This document shows positions 6,776-15,039 of a DNA stretch of 24,494 nucleotides, piece by piece. This stretch comes from Proteiniphilum sp. UBA4977 (GTDB lineage Bacteria; Bacteroidota; Bacteroidia; Bacteroidales; Dysgonomonadaceae). The position numbers and the translations under genes were made by a program. The notes below the pieces were generated by a model. That model did no database searches. It saw only the letters and a program-made list of their open reading frames with translations, and was not told the DNA's origin. The stretch lies in assembly GCA_002398565.1 (NCBI GenBank), contig DGZP01000125.1, positions 87,362 to 111,855 on the forward strand, given 5' to 3'. Each line of letters opens with the position of its first letter. Positions within the stretch are counted from its first letter, which is position 1.

Positions 6776-8761
6776 TTATGGATGAAGATACTTTCTGATG
6801 ATTGCCTCCTCCACCGGATAAGGTTCGGTGACATGATAACTCTCTTCATGCGACCTGTTGAATTCCCTTACCGTGGCAATTGCATTCGGGTTGCGTGCCC
6901 AGGCGCGCCGTGCCACGCCGCCAATCACATCCCACGTCATGGCGGAACGGAGGATCTCATCCACCCGCTGGCTGCCGTCGCACACCATGCCAAAGCCGCC
7001 GTTGATGGCTTTGCCGATACCCACACCCCCGCCATTGTGAAGGGCCACCAGGCTCATGCCGCGTGCTGCGTTGCCGGCAAAGCACTGTACCGCCATGTCG
7101 GCCATCACGTTGCTACCATCCTTTATATTGGCTGTTTCCCGAAAGGGGGAGTCGGTACCGCTCACGTCGTGGTGATCGCGCCCCAGCATCACCGGGCCAA
7201 TTTCGCCGCTGCGTACCATCTCGTTGAAGCGCAGTGCAATCCTGAGCCGCCCCTCCGCATCCTGATAGAGTATGCGTGCCTGGGTCCCCACCACCAGATT
7301 GTGTTTTTCCGCATCGCGGATCCAGATCCAGTTGTCGCGATCCTGTCCCCGCCGGGCGGGATTGATGCACGCCATTGCCGCCCGGTCCGTCTTCACCAGA
7401 TCCTCCGGTTTCCCGCTCAGGCAAACCCAGCGAAAGGGGCCATAGCCGTAGTCGAACAGCTCCGGGCCCATGATATCTTCAACGTAGGAGGGCCAGATAA
7501 AACCCTCCTTCTCGTCGGTTCCGTTTCTCGATATTTCCTTCACACCGGCATCGTAAACTGCTTTCATAAAGGAGTTTCCATAATCGAAAAAGTAGGTTCC
7601 CCGTTCGATCAGTTGCTTAATTACCCTGTAATGACGTCGCAGCGATTCATCCACCTTCATCCGGAAGGTATCCCTCTCTTCGTGCAGCAGGCGTGTACGT
7701 TCGGCAAAGGAGATGCCGGCGGGGCAATAGCCTCCCGTATAGGGTTCATGACAGGAAGTCTGGTCACTCAGCAACCCAATGTGAATTCCCTTCTCTGCCG
7801 CATACTCCAGCAGCTCCACGATATTTCCATGGTAAGCCACCGACAGCGGTTCTCTGCCTTGCATAGCTTCCTTCGCCCAGCTGAATGCCTGTTGTTTGTC
7901 CGCTGTGACACGCTGTACCCACCCCTGCTGTCGCCGCGTTTCTATGCGGGAAGCATCCACCTCGGCAATCACCGATACCGCGCCGGCAATATCAGCCGCC
8001 TTGGGTTGCGCGCCGCTCATGCCACCCAGACCCGACGAGACGAAGAGATGCCCCCGGAGATCGCCGTCATGGGGAATACCCAGCTTCAGTCGTCCTGCAT
8101 TCAACAACGTATTGAAAGTGCCATGCACGATACCCTGGGGACCGATGTACATCCACCCACCGGCGGTCATCTGTCCGTAGTTGGCCACACCCATCTGTGC
8201 AGCGACCTCCCAGTCGGCCTGGTTGTCGAACATCCCCACCATCATTGAGTTGGTAATGATCACCCGCGGTGCGTCGGGCCTGGACTTGAACAATCCCAGC
8301 GGATGGCCGCTTTCTACCACCAGCGTCTGTTCCCGGGTCATCACCTCCAGGTATTTTTTGATAAGCAGATACTGCATCCAGTTCTGACAGACCTGTCCCG
8401 TTTCGCCGTAGGTGACCAGCTCATAGGGATAGAGAGCGATGTCGAAGGAGAGGTTGTTGTCGATCATCACCTGAAAAGCTTTTCCTTCCACACATCGTCC
8501 CTTATACGCATCAATGGGCTTTGCTCGCAGATCGCCTACTGGGCGATAGCGGTATCCGTAGATCCGGCCACATGTTTTCAATTCACTCAGAAACTCCGGT
8601 GCCAGTGTGCTGTGCAACTCTGTGGGAATATACCGCAAAGCATTTTTTAAAGCGGTCACGGTCTGTGCTTCCGTGAGCCGGAAGCCGCGGTCCGGCGCAC
8701 GTCGGATGCCCTCCTGAAAGGAAGGCAAGGAGGGCAGCTGATTGTCTAAGGTTATCTGCAT
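6776..8761 (-). CDS. hutU: Urocanate hydratase (urocanase)
   Basis: Adds water to trans-urocanate to give 4-imidazolone-5-propionate, using tightly bound NAD+ as an electrophile. At 661 residues it is about 100 longer than the proteobacterial enzyme (about 555) and close to the animal form. Visible motifs are the QNWMQYLL segment (about 126-133), SGHPLGLF (about 151-158), YIGPQGIVHGT (about 205-215), the glycine-rich NAD site GLGGMSGAQPKAA (about 244-256) and YGYGPFRWVCLSG, containing Cys447, where the family's conserved active-site cysteine lies. It is the first gene of the operon. Its start at 8761 is followed immediately by family-like sequence. Promoter and inverted repeat lie in the 414-base gap upstream. 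Confidence 0.97.
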   Translation of the reverse strand: MQITLDNQLPSLPSFQEGIRRAPDRGFRLTEAQTVTALKNALRYIPTELHSTLAPEFLSELKTCGRIYGYRYRPVGDLRAKPIDAYKGRCVEGKAFQVMIDNNLSFDIALYPYELVTYGETGQVCQNWMQYLLIKKYLEVMTREQTLVVESGHPLGLFKSRPDAPRVIITNSMMVGMFDNQADWEVAAQMGVANYGQMTAGGWMYIGPQGIVHGTFNTLLNAGRLKLGIPHDGDLRGHLFVSSGLGGMSGAQPKAADIAGAVSVIAEVDASRIETRRQQGWVQRVTADKQQAFSWAKEAMQGREPLSVAYHGNIVELLEYAAEKGIHIGLLSDQTSCHEPYTGGYCPAGISFAERTRLLHEERDTFRMKVDESLRRHYRVIKQLIERGTYFFDYGNSFMKAVYDAGVKEISRNGTDEKEGFIWPSYVEDIMGPELFDYGYGPFRWVCLSGKPEDLVKTDRAAMACINPARRGQDRDNWIWIRDAEKHNLVVGTQARILYQDAEGRLRIALRFNEMVRSGEIGPVMLGRDHHDVSGTDSPFRETANIKDGSNVMADMAVQCFAGNAARGMSLVALHNGGGVGIGKAINGGFGMVCDGSQRVDEILRSAMTWDVIGGVARRAWARNPNAIATVREFNRSHEESYHVTEPYPVEEAIIRKYLHP

Positions 8762-8815
8762 ACAGCAATTATTTTGAACCGGTCCGATTGACGACTGGTT
8801 TGCCTGCTTTGTCTA

Positions 8816-8832
8816 ACTGTTTTATAAACAGT
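8816..8832. promoter_or_regulatory. 17-bp inverted repeat in the hutU leader, candidate operator
   Basis: ACTGTTT (8816-8822) and AAACAGT (8826-8832) are perfect inverted repeats around TAT. The element is 55 bases before the hutU start codon and about 30 bases downstream of the predicted transcription start. This position suits a repressor roadblock or a small 5'-UTR hairpin. No regulator gene of HutC type is present in the window. Confidence 0.45.
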
Positions 8833-8865
8833 AAAAGGAATCCGTTGTCCCGGGGACAGGGTTAA

Positions 8866-8873
8866 CAAAAATA
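8866..8873 (-). promoter_or_regulatory. Predicted hut operon promoter (-7 element)
   Basis: The minus strand reads TATTTTTG, a perfect TAnnTTTG match. The -33 region is not recognisable at the expected 19-21 base distance, where a poly-T/poly-A tract (8891-8900) lies instead. Transcription would start near 8860, leaving a leader of about 100 bases before hutU that includes the ACTGTTT inverted repeat. Confidence 0.45.
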
Positions 8874-9031
8874 ACAAATTTTCCGGAATAATTTTTTTTG
8901 CAGATGTGTAATTTAATTCAAATCCAATCTACAGGATAATTTTTTATTTGTAATTATTTTAAATTATATCAAAATGTGGGACTTATGCTGCAAAACAAGT
9001 GAGATTATTTTTAATTAATCGAATAACTGAC

Positions 9032-9039
9032 TACTTTTA
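9032..9039 (+). promoter_or_regulatory. Candidate promoter of the GH172 gene
   Basis: TACTTTTA differs from the TAnnTTTG consensus at the last base. A TTTTT run (9008-9012) lies 19 bases upstream in the -33 position. The leader to the ATG at 9176 would be about 130 bases. This is a weak prediction, but it is the best in the region. Confidence 0.3.
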
Positions 9040-9175
9040 TGTGAATCAACATTGAAAGAAACAGGTTATCATTGGGAGTAAGAAGAAAAACTCAGAAGAA
9101 ATGTAAAATGATTTACCTCTTTAATTCATGTCTGGTAAATGGAATAAATGGTTCATCAGCTCTTATTAAATTATT

Positions 9176-11272
9176 ATGAAACGATTAATTAAAAAAATGA
9201 GTGTTGTTTTATGTCTGTTGTTATTATTTCTATTTGATGCATGTCAAGCCAATACGGTGACATTGGAAACACTGCTTGACGAGATGGTCAATAGAGAAAA
9301 GATAGCCCGTTTGCCGGAAATCCCATTTTCACTCAAACAATTCAGCAGTTACGACAGGAGGGCAATCGCGCCCGATCAACCCGGTTGGTTTGCAAATTCT
9401 GACTCCAAATGGTTTATCAGGGAAGAGATAAATCAGGGCAGGAAAGAGTATGTGATGATGGATGCTGAAGGCCCGGGAGCCGTTGTCAGGATATGGATGA
9501 CATTTGCCAGCGAGAATTCCGGAAAAGGCATCCTGCGTTTTTATTTTGACGGTAACCCAGAGCCGGTCATTGAAGGAACGGCTTTCGACATCCTGAGTGG
9601 AAATCTACTGGTCGGTGAACCGTTGGCATCTTCCGTGTCGGATCTTTCGCCCTATGATAAGCGGGGGCATAACCTTTATTTACCACTTCCATACGCAAAA
9701 AGCTGCAAAATTACATACCAGAACGAGAGCATCACAGCATTTGAAAATAATAGGATCAACGGAGAAAGTGTATATTACAACATCAATTACAGGACTTATG
9801 AATCGGGTACAACTGTTGAGACTTTCCATCCTGAACAATTACAAAAGGCGAAAGATAAAATAACTGAAGTACAAGAAAAGTTACAAAATCGTTATAGGGG
9901 ATTGGACAAGATAAACTTATCCTTCAAAGATATCACCTGTGATCTTTCTCCGAAAGGGGAAAAAAGTATTCAAATACAAGGAGGCAAAGCAATCCGCCAT
10001 ATCCGATTATCTATCAAAGCAGACCGTTTGCCCGAAGCACTACGGACCATCATTGTTAAAGCAGAATTCGACAATGAGAAGACCATCTGGTGCCCGGTAG
10101 GAGACTTTTTCGGTACCGGTTACCAGATCAGACCCCTCAATACCTGGTATGCGCACGTAGAAGAAGATGGGACGATGGATGTATACTGGATAATGCCGTT
10201 TGAAAAGTCCGCAAATCTTTCATTCTCAAATATCGGAGATCAAACCGTGAAAATTATTGGTGAAATAGGCTTTGGCGATTGGGAGTGGGATAATAAAAGT
10301 ATGCATTTCGGTGTTTCCTGGCATCAGTATACGGGAATTTTTACCCGGAAAGGGTTGACAGCCAATAATCCAGGAGAACCTTTGGATTTAAATTACGTTG
10401 CACTTTCCGGAAAAGGGATATTTGTGGGTGATGGTCTGACTTTATTCAATACATCCTATATGTGGTGGGGTGAAGGTGACGAAAAAATTTATGTGGACAA
10501 TGAGACTTTTCCGTCTCATTTTGGTACCGGAACAGAAGATTATTATGGATATGCCTGGGGAGGCCGTTCAAATCGATTTTCAAACCATCCTTTTATTGCT
10601 CAACCCGACGAGAGCGGAGACTGGAAACCTGGTTATGTAGTCAATCTGCGTCATCGCAGTCTTGATATCATCCCTTTTGAAGATCATTTGAAGGTGGACA
10701 TGGAATTATGGCACTGGCATTCCACCTGGGTTAATTACGCCCCCACTACATTTTGGTACATGAGGCCTGGAGGAAAAAGCAATCAGGTAACCGATGTAAA
10801 AGGAGCACTTGCAAAGGTTGCTCTTCAGAGTACCGATATTATTCCCAATCAGATGGTCAATGGCATAATGGAAGCTGAATACATGACTTTCCACAACTCC
10901 TGCGGCAACAAACGTGGGAGCATGTCTATCAATCCGTTTGGGAATATCACCCTTGGCAATAACTTGCAGGTAATGTGGAGCGATGGAATGCCCGGCGATT
11001 CTATTTTCTTTGCCTTTCAATCTTTGCAAGCAGGGAACTATAATCTTACAGCCGATTTTACTGTCGGCCCAAAATTCGGAAATTTTTCTGTATTCCTGAA
11101 TAACAGGCATATCAAAGATATCACACTATTTGACCAGAAAATGGGTACAAAAAAAGTTCATCTCGGAAATATCAATTTAAAAAAAGGAGACAATATCCTT
11201 TTATTTACTGTAAACCCGAGTGATGGAAATGAGCATATATTTGGAATTGACAGAATCCAGGTAAATAAGTAG
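9176..11272 (+). CDS. Secreted GH172 (DUF2961) glycoside hydrolase with C-terminal beta domain
   Basis: A 698-residue exported protein. The N-terminus has a basic start, a hydrophobic core (about 8-20) and FDAC at 20-23. Cys23 could be a lipidation site, although the lipobox is poor, so a soluble periplasmic protein is also possible. Residues about 45-530 match DUF2961/GH172, whose known members act on fructofuranosides and arabinofuranosides. The conserved cores are WWGEGDEKIYVD with Glu433 and FGTGTEDYYGYAWGG with Glu454. The 21-residue spacing equals that of the catalytic pair I recall for a bifidobacterial GH172 (Glu270/Glu291). Residues about 560-698 (IMEAEYM...IDRIQV) form an extra beta-rich, carbohydrate-binding-like domain. 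It stands alone, with no SusC/SusD pair beside it, divergent from hutU and convergent with the DUF438 gene. The exact sugar substrate is unknown. Confidence 0.85.
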   Translation: MKRLIKKMSVVLCLLLLFLFDACQANTVTLETLLDEMVNREKIARLPEIPFSLKQFSSYDRRAIAPDQPGWFANSDSKWFIREEINQGRKEYVMMDAEGPGAVVRIWMTFASENSGKGILRFYFDGNPEPVIEGTAFDILSGNLLVGEPLASSVSDLSPYDKRGHNLYLPLPYAKSCKITYQNESITAFENNRINGESVYYNINYRTYESGTTVETFHPEQLQKAKDKITEVQEKLQNRYRGLDKINLSFKDITCDLSPKGEKSIQIQGGKAIRHIRLSIKADRLPEALRTIIVKAEFDNEKTIWCPVGDFFGTGYQIRPLNTWYAHVEEDGTMDVYWIMPFEKSANLSFSNIGDQTVKIIGEIGFGDWEWDNKSMHFGVSWHQYTGIFTRKGLTANNPGEPLDLNYVALSGKGIFVGDGLTLFNTSYMWWGEGDEKIYVDNETFPSHFGTGTEDYYGYAWGGRSNRFSNHPFIAQPDESGDWKPGYVVNLRHRSLDIIPFEDHLKVDMELWHWHSTWVNYAPTTFWYMRPGGKSNQVTDVKGALAKVALQSTDIIPNQMVNGIMEAEYMTFHNSCGNKRGSMSINPFGNITLGNNLQVMWSDGMPGDSIFFAFQSLQAGNYNLTADFTVGPKFGNFSVFLNNRHIKDITLFDQKMGTKKVHLGNINLKKGDNILLFTVNPSDGNEHIFGIDRIQVNK

Positions 11273-11300
11273 ATGGGTCAAATCACAATCTCTACGATCT

Positions 11301-13001
11301 CTATTTTGCAGCAATAAGTTCGTTTATTTTATCAATCAGCTCCTGGCGGGGTATGCCCGATTGTTCGCTCATCATTTTGATGGTAGCAATGGGAAGGATC
11401 ACTTTGGCCATGGGGCTGTTGAGTACGGCAAACTTAGGGTTGTAAGCTATTAGCTCTTCTTTCAGTCGTGGGAATTGCTGCAGCAACGATTTCAATTTCG
11501 TGTCGCCGGAAAGGGTCAATTTACCCGGACTCCCGTTTGATGTGATACCTTCGTTGTCCGTTACTATACCGGTTCCGGGGTCAGCGGTAATTCCAGATCG
11601 GAATGTGTTTCCGGTTTCATCGTTTGATTTTTTTGCTCCGTGGACTTCTTCCTTATGATAGCCGTTTTTATGTTCTTTCTCCATACCCCAGAATAGCAGG
11701 CGCTGTTCCCCTTCGAGCTGGCGGATATGGGTACAATCCTGCATCATCTCCATCACGCCCCGGAAATTTCCTTTGTCGTCTCTCACCGCTATATACACGA
11801 TGTAGACAAAGAAACCGGGCTTGTTGATCCAGAACTCGGCTTTGCTCTGTTCGCCACTGCGGAACTTATCAATAATCTCCTCCACAAGATGAATGCTTTT
11901 AGGAGGATGGCAGTTACGCACCTCGCGACCGATCACTCCTTTGCTTCTTGGAAATACACGGTGTTTTGTATCGGTATAAAACTTTACCAGTTCATTTTCA
12001 TCCACGAAGGAGATGTCTACCGGCATATGCTGGTAGAGCAGGTTGATCTGTTCCAGCGTAAGTTTACCATGTGCCACGTCCAGCACCTGATCCTGTTTAT
12101 CGGTTATCCCATACCCATATTTGGCGAGCAGCGCGGTCAGATCCTGCATAAAGTCGTTCTGATCCGCCGGTTGATCCGTTGTCATTTGCGGGTTCTGTTG
12201 TCCGGAATACGGCTGTCGAGGAATCGGCTGTCCGAGGTTCTGCTGACCGGCTCCCCCGGAAGTCGGCCGTTCAATCCCAAAGAAACCGATTTCGCGGTCA
12301 CCCGACTTCAATTGCTCCATTTTGTCGGCGGAGATCAGTTTCAGAGACGTAGGATAAAGAATCATCTCCTCCTTCTCCATCAGGTCGCGCAGATCGGTAG
12401 CCATCTCCCGGTAGGTATCAAGAAATGTTGTCACATCTACCGGTTCGCTCCGTAATATCTCCCAGGCCTTGTTCATCTCGTCACGAATGTAATCATCATA
12501 CACCCACATGGTTGTGGTGGGACGGTCGAACCCTTCTCTTTCCAGTGCCGAGTAGAGCTGATTCTGCTTGCGACTGAAATGTACTTTGTAGGGCAATATC
12601 TGCTCCATCAGTTCCAGCCAGGGATTCAGAATAAAAGGCTTTTGGGCAAGTATATCGCCCTGCTGCAGGAGTTCCTTCATCCACCTGTTTTCCCGCCGGT
12701 AGGCGTCAATGGTATGACCGTGGGGCAACTCCGCCTCCTCTGTGTCCATCAGCCCTTCAAAAACCTCCAGCATGCCCCTCACATCCTCGTTGCGGCATTC
12801 ATCCGGATCTTCATCCTTCAGCAACTGTTCTGCTGCGGCAAACTCAGCAGCCGAAATCGTGCCGACTTCCTTTTTCATCCGGGCCCTTGCTTCTCCAAGC
12901 GGCAAATGGCCATTTTCGTACAGCTGCTTGATCTCCAGCATCCGTTTCAGCTTTTCCTGATCGAGGCTGGCAAATATATGATTGGTTTTCTGCTCTTCCA
13001 T
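11301..13001 (-). CDS. DUF438 / hemerythrin-like / PAS / DUF1858 redox-sensor-like protein
   Basis: A 566-residue cytoplasmic multidomain protein with no membrane segment. In order: DUF438 (about 15-80), a hemerythrin-like four-helix region (about 90-225, with HGHT at 94-97, HFSRKQN at 141-147 and EKEEMILYP), a Q/N/P/G-rich linker (about 248-282) with repeated GQQN and QP units, a PAS domain (about 318-430, with FWINKPGFFVYIVYIAVRDDKGNF), a hydrophilic linker (about 440-498) and DUF1858 (about 500-562). The PAS part resembles the type often joined to DUF438. In the hemerythrin-like region a segment often written MWGxxDEIR reads MWVYDDYIR, so the full iron-ligand set may not be kept. Proteins of this type are often linked to nitric oxide, oxygen or iron-sulfur stress, but this one's function is not established. 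Its own promoter and an operator-like repeat lie directly upstream. Confidence 0.85.
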   Translation of the reverse strand: MEEQKTNHIFASLDQEKLKRMLEIKQLYENGHLPLGEARARMKKEVGTISAAEFAAAEQLLKDEDPDECRNEDVRGMLEVFEGLMDTEEAELPHGHTIDAYRRENRWMKELLQQGDILAQKPFILNPWLELMEQILPYKVHFSRKQNQLYSALEREGFDRPTTTMWVYDDYIRDEMNKAWEILRSEPVDVTTFLDTYREMATDLRDLMEKEEMILYPTSLKLISADKMEQLKSGDREIGFFGIERPTSGGAGQQNLGQPIPRQPYSGQQNPQMTTDQPADQNDFMQDLTALLAKYGYGITDKQDQVLDVAHGKLTLEQINLLYQHMPVDISFVDENELVKFYTDTKHRVFPRSKGVIGREVRNCHPPKSIHLVEEIIDKFRSGEQSKAEFWINKPGFFVYIVYIAVRDDKGNFRGVMEMMQDCTHIRQLEGEQRLLFWGMEKEHKNGYHKEEVHGAKKSNDETGNTFRSGITADPGTGIVTDNEGITSNGSPGKLTLSGDTKLKSLLQQFPRLKEELIAYNPKFAVLNSPMAKVILPIATIKMMSEQSGIPRQELIDKINELIAAK

Positions 13002-13004
13002 ATC

Positions 13005-13028
13005 TGTCGGAAATTAACTTATCCGACA
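13005..13028. promoter_or_regulatory. Operator-like inverted repeat TGTCGGA-N10-TCCGACA
   Basis: TGTCGGA (13005-13011) and TCCGACA (13022-13028) are perfect 7-bp inverted repeats with a 10-base AT-only spacer apart from one C. The repeat abuts the predicted -7 element of the DUF438 gene and spans the expected transcription start and leader, ending 4 bases before the start codon. Such placement fits a repressor site. The form (two half-sites one helical turn apart) suits a dimeric regulator, possibly of the CRP/FNR type. No regulator is encoded nearby. Confidence 0.6.
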
Positions 13029-13060
13029 CAAAATTAAGGAGTTCACAGCAAGGCTACAAT
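13029..13060 (-). promoter_or_regulatory. Predicted promoter of the DUF438 gene
   Basis: The minus strand reads ATTG (13060-13057), a 20-base spacer, then TAATTTTG (13036-13029), a perfect -7 TAnnTTTG. The -33 box matches TTG of TTTG. Spacing is within the 19-21 bases normal for Bacteroidota. Transcription would start close to 13023, giving a very short leader. Confidence 0.6.
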
Positions 13061-13151
13061 ACCATAAAGTAACCATTTTTCAGGGTACAATATCCCTACT
13101 GATATGCAGAAGATCCCGGTTTTGCCGATGTACTATCCCGTCATGCAATCA

Positions 13152-14057
13152 TCAGAAGTATAACTGAAGTCCGACTGTGCCCTGGTTGGCTTCCGGTCCT
13201 TTGTTATGCAGAAAAAGAGTAAGCGGGGTGTAGGACACGAAAAGACCGACTTCTCCCACTCCGGCCTGCAGCAGAAAATCAAACGTTGCCGGGCGGATAT
13301 TCAAGTCGCCCGGTTGTTTAATTTTTCGTTCTTTTCCATTTTCATTTACCCATATTTTAGATGATGAGGCGGTCTTTATCTTACCCACCACTCCTGCATT
13401 CAGAAAGAGGGTTTCTGTACATCCAACGGGAAAATTCACCTCCAGAAGCAAGGGAAAAGTAAGATAAGTAAAATGAAGTCTCGATTTATTTAATTCTTCT
13501 TCCGTATTACTAATCAGCGTTTTATAGTCGATAACCTCCATATATTTGTTTGTCTCCAGGTGCATGGAATTGAACTGAATGCCAAAACCAGTCACCAGGG
13601 AAAGGCCATGGTCACCCAGGCTCCAGCAATTGTCAACAAAGTTCAGGTTATATTGTAGCGACCGGCTCAGGTTAAGCGCTGAAGCCATCTCTCCCTCGAA
13701 ATTCCATCCATCGGGCAGATTCGAAAAGCCGACGCCAAACCCGGCCCAGTGTGATGCTGCGATTTTTCGTTTGTCTTTTGGCTTGAAAATGTCTGGAACC
13801 AATATGTCAAACCTATTTTCGTAACGTCGTTCCACACTTTTGTCGTCCGTGAAAATTCCCTCATAAATTTTATTACTCTTGATGGTATCTCCCGCTTCAT
13901 TATGCCGGTAGACAGACACATTGATTTCGTCCTGTTGTTCATGTATGACCACTGTCCGGTTCTGATAATGAAAGGTGGTATCGGTTGGGAAGAAAGTGGA
14001 AGCGTTCACACAGCTCATGCTGGCCAGCAGCGCAAGAATTGCAAAGAAAGTTTTCAT
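13152..14057 (-). CDS. Outer-membrane beta-barrel-like protein
   Basis: A 301-residue exported protein with signal peptide MKTFFAILALLASMSC...NAS, cleaved about residue 19. Alternating hydrophobic/polar strands occur throughout, for example LHFTYLTFPLLLEVNFPVG and the C-terminal GTVGLQLYF, which ends in an aromatic residue as outer-membrane proteins typically do. I do not recognise a named family. It is the last gene of a four-gene minus-strand unit (sigma factor, membrane partner, small exported protein, barrel), 51 bases after the previous gene. That layout is typical of Bacteroidota ECF operons, where the downstream genes are members of the sigma factor's regulon. No enzymatic or transport role can be assigned. 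Confidence 0.75.
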   Translation of the reverse strand: MKTFFAILALLASMSCVNASTFFPTDTTFHYQNRTVVIHEQQDEINVSVYRHNEAGDTIKSNKIYEGIFTDDKSVERRYENRFDILVPDIFKPKDKRKIAASHWAGFGVGFSNLPDGWNFEGEMASALNLSRSLQYNLNFVDNCWSLGDHGLSLVTGFGIQFNSMHLETNKYMEVIDYKTLISNTEEELNKSRLHFTYLTFPLLLEVNFPVGCTETLFLNAGVVGKIKTASSSKIWVNENGKERKIKQPGDLNIRPATFDFLLQAGVGEVGLFVSYTPLTLFLHNKGPEANQGTVGLQLYF

Positions 14058-14108
14058 TGGTGATATGTTTAATTGTGTAATTACGTGATGATGTTTTTTG
14101 AAAGACTG

Positions 14109-14549
14109 TTACTCCCTTATAAACAGTTTGTTGATTAGCTCTTCCGATTTGAGGTCACCCTCCATGTATATCAGTGTAGCCTGCTGATCATCTCCAATTT
14201 TAAAAAGGATGTACCGGTTTATTTTTTTCCCTTCATCGGGAAGCTGGTAGTATCCCGAACGAATCGCGCCGTCACGGATCACCTCCTTGATCTTTCGTGC
14301 CAGCTGCTTGTCTGCATTCAGGCACTGTTGAATATTATCCGACAAAGGAGCTTCGTATCGCAATGTGATGCTGCGGTATACGCTAAGCCGGTAGTTCTGT
14401 ACCGCTTCTCCCGACAGGATGACCATGGTGCTTCCCTTCAGCTTCCCATACTTCTCAAAGATGCTGTTTATTTTCAAATCCTGTCCCTGTACTGAAGCCA
14501 CAAAAAAGAGCATCATACAGCAGAATATAAAAGTACCCGTTCGTTTCAT
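14109..14549 (-). CDS. Small exported protein, DUF6108/DUF4252-like
   Basis: A 146-residue protein with a clear signal peptide (MKRTGTFIFCCMMLFFVASVQGQ, cleaved near residue 22) followed by a compact alpha/beta domain. The mature start, LKINSIFEKYGKLKGSTMVILSGEA, resembles small periplasmic or lipid-anchored proteins that accompany ECF sigma factors in Bacteroidales (DUF6108 or the related DUF4252, the name being from memory). No lipobox cysteine follows the signal, so it is probably periplasmic. The function of the family is unknown. It lies 40 bases after the membrane partner gene and 51 bases before the barrel gene, as part of the sigma operon. Confidence 0.7.
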   Translation of the reverse strand: MKRTGTFIFCCMMLFFVASVQGQDLKINSIFEKYGKLKGSTMVILSGEAVQNYRLSVYRSITLRYEAPLSDNIQQCLNADKQLARKIKEVIRDGAIRSGYYQLPDEGKKINRYILFKIGDDQQATLIYMEGDLKSEELINKLFIRE

Positions 14550-14589
14550 AAGTATAACTGTTTATCTGCTCGTTTCATATCTTATCATT

Positions 14590-15039
14590 TTACTCCATCA
14601 TAAACCGAAGTTGCTCTTCCAGCATATTCTCTTCCGATTTTACTTTCTCGAACGATGTTTCAGCATATGCCCGCACCACATCGATTTGCGTAATCTTTTG
14701 CCCGCTTATCCAGACGCTGTTTTCAGTCAGCATGTTGTCATTTCTTATTATCCGGTTTAGAAGAACTACGCCCAGCAACAGGCAAGCAGCCATCGATGCG
14801 ATTTTCAGGAACCGGACACGCACTATTTTGTTGTTGTCAACCGCCGGCATTTCCTCTCTCAACCCCTTCAGAAACCCAGTCACGCTTGCTTCCTCACTAA
14901 AATAAGTGAAGAGGGGGGCAATTTCCGCCAGCTCATCTGTCGGGGCTACCTCATCAAAATACTGCCGGAGCCATTGTTCTTCTTCCCGTGTGGTCTCACC
15001 CCGGAAATATTTATCCACTCGTTTTTTTATCTCATTCAT
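14590..15039 (-). CDS. Single-pass membrane protein, probable anti-sigma partner
   Basis: A 149-residue protein. The N-terminal 85 residues are charged and helical, starting MNEIKKRVDKYFRGETTREEEQWL, a zf-HC2/FecR-like N-terminal pattern seen in Bacteroidota anti-sigma factors. One membrane helix follows (about 93-112, IASMAACLLLGVVLLN), then a short outside tail of about 35 residues. It has no CxxC zinc motif and no periplasmic FecR domain. Its start codon overlaps the stop of the ECF sigma gene as ATGA, so the two are translationally coupled, the usual arrangement for a sigma factor and its membrane-bound inhibitor. The anti-sigma role is inferred from topology and position, not from a diagnostic motif. 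Confidence 0.7.
   Translation of the reverse strand: MNEIKKRVDKYFRGETTREEEQWLRQYFDEVAPTDELAEIAPLFTYFSEEASVTGFLKGLREEMPAVDNNKIVRVRFLKIASMAACLLLGVVLLNRIIRNDNMLTENSVWISGQKITQIDVVRAYAETSFEKVKSEENMLEEQLRFMME

Larger units (their letters stand above)
8762..9175. other. Divergent intergenic region between hutU and the GH172 gene
   Basis: 414 bases with no coding sequence I can support. It is AT-rich, particularly from 8870 to 9030. It contains the predicted hutU promoter (8866-8873), a 17-bp inverted repeat in the hutU leader (8816-8832) and a weaker candidate promoter for the plus-strand gene (9032-9039). I see no riboswitch fold or terminator. Confidence 0.6.

Noticed and set aside
6446..8248. 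A 600-codon plus-strand open frame opposite ftcD and hutU.
   Set aside because: It is antisense to two clearly identified enzymes, is rich in H, P and C, and has no recognisable motif. It arises from the codon bias of the opposite strand.
12190..12260. Near-repeats of GGAATnCGGCTGTC in the DUF438 gene, considered as an intergenic-type repeat.
   Set aside because: They are in frame and encode the Q/P/G-rich linker (GQQN and QP units), so they are explained as coding repeats.
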